From Ichthyophonus hoferi (Eukaryota; Opisthokonta; Ichthyosporea; Ichthyophonida; Ichthyophonidae), in NCBI GenBank assembly GCA_002751075.1, contig NAOQ01000384.1:41681-70215 (forward strand): a stretch of DNA of 28,535 nucleotides, given 5' to 3'. Of this stretch, positions 10,537 through 22,700 are shown piece after piece. The position numbers and the translations under genes are program-made. The notes below the pieces were generated by a model, which saw only the letters and a program-made list of their open reading frames with translations, was not told the origin of the DNA and made no database searches. How positions within the stretch are numbered: position 1 is the first letter of the stretch; the number at the start of each line of letters is the position of its first letter.

Positions 10537-10782
10537 TTATCGGGAACTACGAGGGGATGTCCTACTCTCCTCCCAGTCCTTTGCTATGCGATGTTTGGCT
10601 TTAAGTGTCAGGCTACCTTCTCTTGGCTCATAGAGATAAGAGTAATGATAGGTAGCCCGCTGGGGCAGGACGGGAAGTGAACATATATAACGATATGCAC
10701 TAAAGTAAGCACTGGCATTTGAATGATGCTCATTGATGGTTGAACAAGGACCATAAGTACATATGGTGTGCGCCCCCACCTG
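10537..10782 (-). CDS. Gene B last exon: RasGEF C-terminus and stop
   Basis: It starts after a tandem acceptor, aatCAGCAG, so it begins at 10782 or 10779. It reads YFSAYRYICSLPVLPQ, then SYLYEPREGSL, the usual closing I..LP......Y..S...EPRE of the CDC25 domain. A basic tail follows and TAA is at 10539-10537. The stretch between the hairpin helix and YR (HTICTYGPCSTINEHHSNAS) is more polar than usual. Confidence 0.9.
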   Translation of the reverse strand, partial: QVGAHTICTYGPCSTINEHHSNASAYFSAYRYICSLPVLPQRATYHYSYLYEPREGSLTLKAKHRIAKDWEESRTSPRSSR

Positions 10783-13700
10783 CTGATTGGTAAACTGTAG
10801 GTTGAAAGGAGGAGCATATTAATAAGATCATGTATATGCCATAATCTATAGATGATAAACATTGGCTTGGTGGTAACTATCAATGGTACTCATATTTATG
10901 CTCCCGTATTCACTAATTGGACACTAAAAAAGGGGTAGGGAGAAATTGATGTATTGCAATATTAATCCTACATCCTTTCAAATAAATTACGCTAATATGA
11001 ACAACTTTGGCAGACGGATGCAACACTCTATATCGTCTTGATAGGCCAAAATAGCAACCCAATTAGAATTTATTCTTTAAGAAATTATAATACTCTTTAA
11101 ATTAGATAGCATAAATTATGCAAATTAATATATGCAATGCTTTTCTTTTATCACAATACCATAACTCCTCTTATGACAAGCCCTCCACGCACCTCTCCTG
11201 CCAAACCAGTCTAATCAATCTATGTTTTGCATTTGTCCTTATCTTCAGTGATTTACAACAGACCCAATCATTTAATATATCTCGCTGGATAGCAACGCCA
11301 ATCATGGTGACTTACAAAAGTTTATCTAATTACTGCCAGTGTAATTTATTTGGGTAGTAAATTTATCTTTATTCGTCTCCAAAGAGACATACTATCCAAT
11401 AAGATTATTTAATACCCATCTCGTCAATGTGTCAGTTAGTTAATCTCACTACACGTTATATTTGTAAATGGTCCAAGTCAGTAATCAAAACTTATAGAGA
11501 TTTATATATGTATTTGTTCTTCGTGTAGCTTGTTGCCACGGTTGTATTTAAAATAAAATTTACCACCCAACTATCATGCATTCAGTTCTACCTTTCACCT
11601 TTGCAGCTGTGTGGTTAATAAAATCCAACTCGATGAAGACTTACCTCATTGATTAATTGTGCAATCAATCGCAACTTATACAAATTAATGTAGCCATTAT
11701 GCGTATATCGTGGTATCTCGTTGACAGAGGTTAGATCTTTCATTACAACACTAGTGACCGGGATTAACCCGCTAGCCAATGGTCTCTCGGCTGCCAAAGT
11801 CTGTCTGTATATATTAAAATAAAGAACCGTACATGTGCATACGTATGTAAATGTAGAGAGGGGGTTGGGGGTGCGGGTATAAGGCTTAATTTAAAATTAG
11901 AGAAAAACAAAAAAGGAATTTTTGAATGCTGGTATGGATATGATATGTTAGGCAGGCATAGACGTGACTGTGTAAAACTCTAAATGTATGTGAGAGAGGC
12001 TCCTATATGTGTATACAAAACACCCGGCCTAAAGCATACATGCATACGTTTACCTGAAGCACATATATATTAGAATTTAATAGGGTGTAAGCAAAGCTGG
12101 TTTATCTGTATTTGATTTATGTATTTGTGTATCTGTTCTAGGGTAGGAGGGGGGGTGTGGGTGGGGCTGCCTACCTGTAATTCTTGAAATTTTGGGTGGG
12201 CAAAAACAATTCCTCTAGTTTGGCTAATTTTTTCATACTCTCCAATGGAACCAACTGTCATATGGACATTGTTAGATCTTATAGTCACACATCCACATCC
12301 CATCACATAACTTACGCGTGTTTCTACAGTCCATTACCTGGCAATAATAATAGTTGTATAAGTTCAATAGTACTTTTAATGAGTATATTATACATTATAT
12401 GGTTAGTAATTAAAACAATTAGAAAGAGCAAACAATTTTACACCCAATTCATCACACGCCCTTAACCAGTTCTTTTCCCACCTATAAATTAGAAAACAGA
12501 ATTGAAGGATAAAATTACTATTCATAAAACCATTGTGATTCTATCATGTTGCGGCATAGTGTAAATGTAAATAATGCCATACACAGTCACATGCCATATT
12601 CTTTATGTAATAAAGAGCAGCATTATTGGCCTAAAGGATCAGCAGTCAAACCATCCTCAAAACAATTACTTAGCAGTAAAGTAACTATATATAGATACAT
12701 ACCAAACCATAAATATAAAAATACTATTAATCTAGTCACTCACCTCCCATGACCGTTTCAGTCTTTGTACTGCTCCGTGGTTTAGTCCTATCATCACAGC
12801 ATATGCACTGTTGTAATTGTTCAGTTTGTGCAGTAGCTGGCTTAATTGGATAAATCCATCGATAGTGGATGCTCTTTGGCGAACTTCAGGACATAGACAT
12901 ATTTCGGTACATACCCAATAACTCACCTGCCGGAGAACCAATTAGAATCCGGCTGTGATTTCCCATTTTAGATGTTGATTGGGGAATAGCGTTGTTCTTA
13001 CTGAAATATAGGCAATGCTAAGCCACCCTTGACAAACTAAAGCTTTGCATTCTGCGTACTGATCAATACTTTGGTGTTTAGATGCGTTATTTAATTTCTC
13101 GCATTTTAAGGTAAAACTGCAATGATACTTACACAATGAGAGCCTAAACAAGGGAGATCTAAACTATAGCTAATGATGTCAAAAGGAACTTAACATGATA
13201 ACTTGTCTAGCTCTAAATGTCTTTATATACGTAGATAAGGGATACGGATAGAATGCTGAACTCTACCTTGGTAAACCAGGCTGCATAAGTATTCAAGGAC
13301 TCCTTGGCATCCAGTAAAACATCTTCCTGCCCTCCCCATAGTGTGGCGAGGAATGCCAATGGGCACACATCTTTAAAAAGCCTCCATTCTTGATTGGTTA
13401 GTGCACATGCAAGATCTTTTGGCTTACTTAGAAGCTCAGCAAAGGATTGCTGTAGGTTTTCATATGTATGTACGCATATGCATAGACAGGTGTGAAAAGG
13501 GGTAAATACAGGGATGAATATTTGTAGAAAATCCCATGCATATGTAAACGTGTGTTCCAGTAAGTGTATAGATATATGTATATATTATATATATATATAT
13601 ATATAGAGAATACGCCAGTGCATAAATGCTAAGTTTGCTACAATAAATAGTATGCATACATGGTATTTACATTTAACAAATNNNNNNNNNNNNNNNNNNN

Positions 13701-16700
13701 NNNNNNNNNNNNNNNNNNNNNNNNNNNNNNNNNNNNNNNNNNNNNNNNNNNNNNNNNNNNNNNNNNNNNNNNNNNNNNNNNNNNNNNNNNNNNNNNNNNN
13801 NNNNNNNNNNNNNNNNNNNNNNNNNNNNNNNNNNNNNNNNNNNNNNNNNNNNNNNNNNNNNNNNNNNNNNNNNNNNNNNNNNNNNNNNNNNNNNNNNNNN
13901 NNNNNNNNNNNNNNNNNNNNNNNNNNNNNNNNNNNNNNNNNNNNNNNNNNNNNNNNNNNNNNNNNNNNNNNNNNNNNNNNNNNNNNNNNNNNNNNNNNNN
14001 NNNNGTAGGAAAAGGGGTAAAAGTAACAGGGAGTGAATATTTAGTAGAAAATACCCACTGCATAATAGTAAACGTAGTGTTCCTACGTAAGTGTATAGAT
14101 ATATGTATATATTATATATATATATATATATAGAGAATACGCCAGTGCATAAATGCTAAGTTTGCTACAATAAATAGTATGCATACATGGTATTTACATT
14201 TAACAAATATGTAAACATCTGCAATTACGAAGACGCCAACATATTTATTCATAGGTCTGTTCCCTGTTTTTTCACAAAAACATCTTTATTTCCAACATTT
14301 TCCTGTGATGGCTATAAAAGTGACCAGTAGGCATTTCAATATGGGTAGAAAATGGGCCTTACAACTACATTCTATAATATAATACAAGGCAAGCATGTTT
14401 TTCAATCTTTAAATAATTAGCACCAATTAAAATAATCATACTTACCCCGCCATCCTCTTCAAATATATCGGTATTTGTTTCTGGTACACATTCTTGTTGT
14501 TGCATTTGCATTACTATATTTCCGCCAAAACATGAAATTTCATGCCCCTCGGGAATTCTAGAGCCAGTGGTATTTGTCTGGCTTTGAGATGATAATATTT
14601 CCGTACAGATGGTGCCTGACGGGCTTTTTTTAACCGAAATATCTCCATTATCCAAAGTACAAAGGGATTTGCTTAACTGCTCGTATGAGTTTGCATCGCT
14701 GAATTTTTCTAGCACTGACTTCAACTATAAAAGGAAAATAATTGTAAAGATAGAATAAAAAAAATAGTTAAAGTGAAAAGGAACCATAAAATCACAAACA
14801 ATAGGAATAGAGTATCAACAAAATAAAAATACAACGAGACAAGGGAAAACAGTCTAATCCGGACTGTAGATGTATTTCAGCTGTGCTTGAATATTTTTTT
14901 AATCTAATCTCAAGTTCAGCCTCTTGATAAAGACCTTTGTTAAATAATTGGGAATTAAATAGATCGATAGGTAACTATTTGTCTGTTAATACCAAGATAT
15001 CGCAATTCTTGGCAATTTTAGGCAGCAATTGCAAAGATCATTTCTATGGCAATAATCTTATAGCTAGTTAATGATGTAACTGGCAAAAATGATGAAAGGG
15101 AATAAAATTTCCTTTAGTAGCTTGCTGCACCAATTTTAAATCTCAATCAAAGCAATCAAATAAAATAGTTTATGTAAGAGAAGAAAGACATGCAAAGAGT
15201 CGAAAAAAAAAAGATAAAAAAATATTCAGGCTTGATGTGTATAATGGGTATAAAGCGCTCCCAATGCATTAAAAGAGAAAAATAAAACTGTAAAATCAAA
15301 GTAAAATCCCTATAAAGATAATCAAAAAATAGAAATAAAACATGCTTGTGCAAGTAATTAATAAAGAGAAAAAGAACAAGAAATACAAAAAAGGACAATG
15401 TATGTCTAGGTTATCATGGTCCTATACACTTTAATGGCCTAATATGGAACTTGCCTTACTATATGAAGCATATCATATTTTATATAAATATACTTGGCTT
15501 TAGATAGAATGCTATGTTATTACTGGGCCATATAATTAGATAGGGCCGGAAACACTTACCCTCTTCAGATCCGCCATCATGAGGTCACTGTGGAAATCCG
15601 ACGGGGAAGTTTCCATCCATTTTAAAATATATGTGCACACTCTGTTCAAATGCTAATATTTACCATTGAAGTTACTTGCATTGTGTAGATTGAACAATGC
15701 TAATATTTATTATTGAAGTTACTTGTATTGTGTAGAGTGAATATAACCAAAATAAAATAAATGATGAAGATAGAATAAGAAAAAAAAAAAGGACAACAAA
15801 AAGAAAACCCACAATTTATAGTTATCGCCCATACACTTCCCTCCAATGTATATTGTTTGTCAAAATAATTATAGAATCACGAAAGAATATATTTTTTGTT
15901 TTGATTATTCTATATTATTTAAATTAACACCATTCCATTAATCCCTGCTCACCCTAATTGATTGGTTGTTGGATAACCCTCTTCTTCAGTCAGATACTCA
16001 ATGTAGTTCATGCATTTGGCCAATAGGTTGGCAGGTGTGGTAATATGCCGATAGGTCAGCACAAAAAGGCTGAAAAATTCAGAATCTATAATATTTAAAA
16101 TGTGGGAAAGTAGGAGTGGTGATTAGCCATACTGAAGACCTGGATGATTATAAGGAGAAGAAAAAAAAGGAAGGCCATTAATATATATATGGCTGCGATA
16201 TTGTTTGGATCTAAGTATTACAATTCGTATACTTTCGTCACAAAGTCTTTGTATTTTTTTAAAAATATCTATCAATGTAGCGGCTAGTATATATTTATAC
16301 TCTATACAGGTATAGATTATAGGTTAAAAAACAATGGATAAGAAGAGTCTAAAAGACGTGGTGATAATCATATCCCTCAGTTATTGCATGGTCTAAAATT
16401 GATTTTTAAATGTCGAAAAAGACACATTGGATTTCATCTTACTAAAAATTTTCAGACACTTCTACACCCAATAATAATAAAATATTTTGATAGTATTGGC
16501 CAATTATATGATATCTGGATGACTGGAATTAAATTACAAATAGCATGACTTTTAGTGATCACTGACGTCATATTGTGTTTTACATGCCATATTAAGTAAA
16601 CTTTATTTAAGACGTATATATCTAGTATAAAATGTAATATTACACTAGAATTATTGAGAGCTACAGAGAGATGTGGAATAAAGTTTGTAAAATCTGCTAT

Positions 16701-19700
16701 TGATAAAAGAATATTTGATACAGAAAATACAAAGGGATGCCATATATAATTGGCAAATCTCTGCAATCATGCTTTGTGTGTAAATCAACCTAATACGTGA
16801 TCATGGAAGACATTTTTGCTAACACATATATATGCAGATAATTATCTATATATGTAGTATTCTGGCTGTCCATAAACATATCAGATCTAGATTATTCTTT
16901 ATTATTATTAGGGAGTTTCATACCTATTGTACATAATAATCCAATATTTGCAACCAAGGAGTCCAGGCATGCTACTGCTAACACTGATGATCTTCCGTCC
17001 CTTGTTTCCCACCAAATTTCGTCCTCTCCCATTGAATCTACTACCTCCTCTAAGATCGGCCCTGTTGAACTGTTATAGATATCCATCATATTTATGATTA
17101 TTACAAGTCATCTTGGTACACACATACCAAACCAAAAATATTTGAAGGAAGTTCATGATTATGTCATCGTTTTCTTTCTCCAGAACTGACTACATCTTAA
17201 ATTTTCTTATACTTATAATAAATGTTTTTCCTATCCTAATTGAAAGCTGTTAATTTAATGATTTGACATAATCAGCATCATTCCGAAGAACCAAATATAT
17301 ATAAAAATACTGAAGAATATTTATAACTTCATTATAATCATAATCTTTTCTCATAAAGCTGTAATTGACTGCCATTTATCGGACTGTATCGCTTTATTAT
17401 AATTTAACTCCATTTGGTGAATTAATATTATGATTATTATTAATTGGTTCAATTAGTTTTTAATTACTTAGCATTGACCGGGAAACTATGATAGCTTAAT
17501 TGTAAATATTGCCAATATCTTGGCCCATAATATTAAATAAGCGTTATTGTGATTCATTATATAGCAACTTTGAACAGTCAGAACTGATAAATATAAGCAA
17601 ATTAGGAATCATTAATATCAACCAAATCCACAATTAATATATGACTGACAATATATGGTATTGTTGTGGTGGCAAGCACTGGAAAATTTCTTTTATAATA
17701 TTAATGACAAAAGCTTATGTAAATAAAACAATTGATATTATGCAGAAAGAGAATTTTATAAATCATAAAAATCCTATACAACAGTAAATGTGCTTAGAGA
17801 GTATATATATGCATTTTTGTGTATGTAGAAGAAAATATGTCAATCAAAAGTTAAAATCATGAGGACAAGGAAAAGAAAGGTTAAATGCAACTGATGAGAT
17901 CTAGGTCCAACCAAATGATGCATGGTTTAAGACAATATGCAACTGGGTAAAACTACCCACGTATGTATGGCAAGAAGAAATGTAATCTGTGATAGTAAGA
18001 CAAATGTATACTTTTTGCAAAAACCTACATATTTGAAGGTATAGTTTGGTCCAGCGGTTTTAATAGAGTGCTGAGAGGTTCTATCTTTGAAATGTTTGTC
18101 ACAGATCTCCCTAATCTGTGTCTCTTCTTGGGCATCCCGCTTTGGTTGGAGTTTTTCTATAGTAGCAAATGAATGTGACCTTTCCTCCACCTCAAATATT
18201 TTTATATTGTATTTGTTGCTAAGAAACCCACACAACGTTCAAAAAAAGTAAAAACAAATGATAGTTCCTGTTTTTAATACAATTCTAATTTGCAAAGAAC
18301 GTAATTTATTGAAAGGTATTATAGCTTCCAACAGGATCTATGTATTGAAGATTGTCCGGTGGTTAGGAGTCATTAAATAATACTAACTGGATAGAGGCCT
18401 CAACTCCTGTCCGTATATCGTGCTACAAATAATTAAGATGGTTTTAACAGGATATATATTTATATGTTACGCAAGTACCATTGAGCAAGGCCAGTTTTAC
18501 TAGATTGTAACTGAATGGATTAAACAAGAATAATCAACCAATCAATGACCAATATACCATACTGGTTAATTGAGATATAAGGAACTTTTAGTACTGATTG
18601 CTAAGGAAATACTCAAAAAACTGCTGCTCTGTATCGTTTCTTTCAATTATAATTACGCTTAAAAAATAAAAGACAATCTATGTATGTTGATTTGGCATAC
18701 ACTGTCATGTTGCTAGTATGGTAAAAATATACAACACTTTACATCATGCTATCCAACTACTTATTGCCATGTATAGGTTTTCTTGTCTCTAATCCCTGTT
18801 GACATTCTATGCTTTACTCATTTAAAACATTTTCCTCTACCACCCCTATTTAGGTATTATCTGCGCGACAAATGATACATATCATTGGTGAAAGCCTTGC
18901 CCATTTTGAAATTTTGATTACCCAATTTGTAAAGCATTTAATCATACCCTGGTAGTTGAACTACTGTACTACTACGTTTTTGCAAACCATCTGTAATTAC
19001 TTTTAGCTATTATATTCTATGTGAATAATTATGAAGGGCTGTGAGAATGAAGAGATGAAGATTGATTGTTATAAAATGGAGCTAAATGCAGGAGGGGTTT
19101 TAGAAATTAGGCCTAGGACAAAAACAAAAACAAAAAACAAAAAATAAGACGAGGTCCTCACCACTTTGTCAAGAAATTTGCCCAAGAGCATTGATTTGGA
19201 CCGGCTAATAGTGGGCATACTAGGCATACTAGGCATACTAGTTCGTTTTCGGGTTGGCCATTCCGACTCGGTTCTGCGCTCAAGGTATTAGCACAGGTAG
19301 ATCTAGTTATGTTCATAGTTAATATGCATACCTGAATAATAAGTAGAACATTTTTTTAATAACGTATCCATTGTGTTAATGGCTATTTTAATCCTTATCT
19401 TTAGTTCTTATATAGCATACCATATTGGGCCATGATGCTCACTGGTTATATTAAACGTCAACATTGAGTGTCCGGATCGCTTATTATGCGCTTTGTAGGT
19501 GTATATCTCTATCAGAAGTTAGAGGAAATAATAAGGCAAAAGGTATTACTTATATAATTTGGACAAGGGCATAAAAATTGACGAAATAAATAAATAAAAC
19601 AAAAGAGCATTGTAATATAGTTTGCTAGTTTAAATGTACGGAAACTAATGTGAATTTGCATATTTGTACATATATATGAGATATGTGTGTGATTGTATTA

Positions 19701-22700
19701 AAGGAGAATATGAAAAACAATATGTATACGGCAGGCTGACGTATAGACATTTAAGAAGGAGCTATATCGGCAATGATAAAGATAAAATTATTTGTAGTTT
19801 GCTTAATTTCACTGCCTAGTTTTTATTTTCCGGTCAATGATTATCAATAGTTATACTACCTGTTGTTGGATTCCGTCCTTCCGCATGTAATCTACCTGGT
19901 CAATACGAAAGCTATCACTACCCCATGCTCCATGCTATTATTTAATATAAGGGTAGCTGTCAAGGTTTTTAAATAAACCAGGCAACCCATAATTGGGCTA
20001 ATGTGGTAAGTATCTTTCTTAATAATAAACTATGACCCAGGTAACTGTTTGCATATACTACCGAGAAAGCACACTACAATCTATACAACCATTCTAGCCA
20101 ATAAATCCAAAAAAACAAATTTGAAACTTAATAAGTGAGAAGAAACTTACAAATCTTGATTAGGATCTATTGCATCTAAACTCATAGAGGTATATTCCCC
20201 TATATCAATTGGGTGACCCTTTGCATCAACTTTTCTTAACTGAAACGTCATGAGAGGTCCGTATGATAGAGGCCGATCAGTCGGCCCCAGAGGTCCTTTT
20301 ACTATATTTATAAAAGTAGAAAACAAATCATGTCTATTGTTAGTGCTTGGGTAAATAATAATTGGATTTAACGGCGTGTGTGTATTTGCAAATGAAACGT
20401 ACATATTGATATGCATATGATATATGCTGCAAAATGAAATTCATAAGATATAATAAGATACACAATACTATATATGATAAATAATAATATAAAATGAAAG
20501 ATATATAATATATAATGATAGGAAATGATGTTATAATATATAAGGTAAACTAAGACATATGATATATACTGCTGTATTTATTTTAAGGCTGTATGTATAT
20601 TAGGACGATTGTTAACTTGGGTATTCTATACAAAATCTCATTCCAGCCAATAGGAAATATAGATATATTAGTTGACGTAATAATGTAGATAATAAATCAC
20701 CAATCTTCTAGACGCTTACTGGTATTTGTCCCGCTGACACAAAAAAGTGAGAAACATGCATCTGTCGTTGAGGCACATTTTTGGCAGTGTAACTGGTATA
20801 ACATAGAAACTATGGCTGCAGTTGTAGTGCACTTACCCACGCACACCTATAAATAACAGTACGGTCTGTCAGGGATTTAGGAATTTATATATAGTATGAT
20901 TACGTAGATAATATATATTGTCGATTTTAAAATATATATACTCCGGCCACAAAAATAACAACACGAGTTAAGCCAAATAAGAAATATTAAATGTAATTGC
21001 TAGTATCAAGGACAAAAATTTAAACTTTACAATGGCCAATATAAATGCTCTTCTTGCCCACCCATCTCAATCATTGCACCCCTTTATCGCTCCCAACATT
21101 ACACGTAGATACCATCTTTCTTTCTAGCTTATTGGTTGAGCTGGCTTTTTTGTTTTTTCAATCGTCCGCTTTAACTTTGTCTTGTGTATTTTATTGCTTA
21201 TAGGTAGGGTAGGGTGCATTATTGGCTCTAATAAATGATGTATTTTACTTGAAAGGTTTTTATGCCTGTTTTTGTCTGCATTTTTCCCTGTATTTACCCA
21301 AAAATTATAGGCATTTATCATAATAATAACCACAGCTACTATAAACAATGCCGCCTTATGATGTTTATGTTGGCATACTTCCATAGTCATAAATATTTTT
21401 TAAAGACATATATTCAAGAATTGAGTTCTTTTGTTCCTAATACTTTTAGAATATTACCATCCAAATGCTGGCTTATTGTTCAATTATCTAGAACAACTCA
21501 GTAGGTCTACGCAAATTGTACTGATTTACATTAGTTTTATCTACTCCCTGTACTGTAGCAACGCGGGCATATTTATTAGATAGACACCAGAAATATGAAC
21601 AATCACAAATATAAAGGTGATGACTGCCATATGCTATACTAAACCAATGCTTGGTATGGCAGCCCAGTTCAGAACAAAAAAAAAAAATTTATATATTATA
21701 AAACCTGCCCATGCCCATTATCAAATAATTGTCTATCATGCTATCCATAATAAAAAATATAAAAATCTGTTTAATTTGGCTTGGAAATTTAATATCAGAC
21801 CAATATTTACATTGGATTCTATCGTATATTATTGGATTCTCATTCTCTAAATGTATTAGTACAGATCAATTATTTCCCTTTCAACTCTTTATGCTATAAC
21901 TGGTATATGATGAGCTCTGAATATTTTGATCAACATGCCGTAATATCTGTTTAATTTGGGTAATAAATCTCATTATTTGGCTTGGAAATGAAACAATAAG
22001 GAGGGTTGCATCACTCACCTTGTACTCTTTAGTATCAATTCCACCCAATCCAATGACGGTGATAGTTAGAGTTCTTTCACTGGTGAGGTACCGTTGGGCT
22101 GTAGTGTTTCCCATCCTAATATAGATATATACATGCGTTGGTTTGCATATAGGTGTTCGTGTGCGTGCAGGTAGATGCATGTAAGTATGTATGATATTTA
22201 TGGTGAAAAACTCTATCTAGTATGTAGAATATGCAGATCCAAAAGGCAGCTATATTTGCTATTCATTTATTATCATTGCCATATCATTAATAAAAATATT
22301 ATGTAGATTATCCTAATTTTATACAAAAGTTTATTTTGTTTTTATCCATACCCTTAGTGCTGGGCATTGGTGTGATGTGGGATCATATCAATTAATTTTT
22401 ATTTGAGCTAGACTCAGGTGACAGTCAATAAGACCTAAATACAGTCACGGTAATTATCTGCCCATTGTGCCAATGCTAATAATTATTTTCATCAGTATGC
22501 CTAGCTTTATTATTAACCATGACTTTCCAATTACATAAGTATACTAGGGTATTGTCACCAGTCTTCTTCTTTCCTTTTTGCTTTTCTCTTGTCCTCCAAC
22601 CAGTTATGCTCGTTTAAATACGGTACAATTAAATACACATTACCCTAAAATAATGGTACTTAATTGTAATCTAATAAATCTCAATCCGTTGGCAAGCTAG

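Larger units (their letters stand above)
13450..14445 (-). other. Gene B intron containing an assembly gap
   Basis: The intron between exons 15 and 16 contains 323 Ns (13682-14004) and a duplicated flank. Its real length is unknown and is probably shorter than shown. No exon is needed here: exon 15 ends and exon 16 starts in phase 0, and the domain text reads on without a missing piece. Confidence 0.8.

Noticed and set aside
12070-12306. Minus-strand frame reading VGSIGEYEKISQTRGIVF
   Set aside because: It is a shifted frame over exon 18; the correct frame reads the RasGEF text ending NFKNY.
13638-14133. Open frames on both strands spanning the N gap
   Set aside because: They exist only because N codons are not counted as stops; the flanks are a duplicated intron sequence.
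15156-15398. Minus-strand Phe-rich frame
   Set aside because: It lies in the intron between exons 14 and 15, is A-rich on the + strand, and its Phe/Leu text is compositional.
21124-21390. Minus-strand 88-residue frame with a hydrophobic segment and a Lys-rich tail
   Set aside because: It lies between exons 6 and 7 of gene B with no acceptor-donor pair in matching phase; exons 6 and 7 join directly in phase 0.
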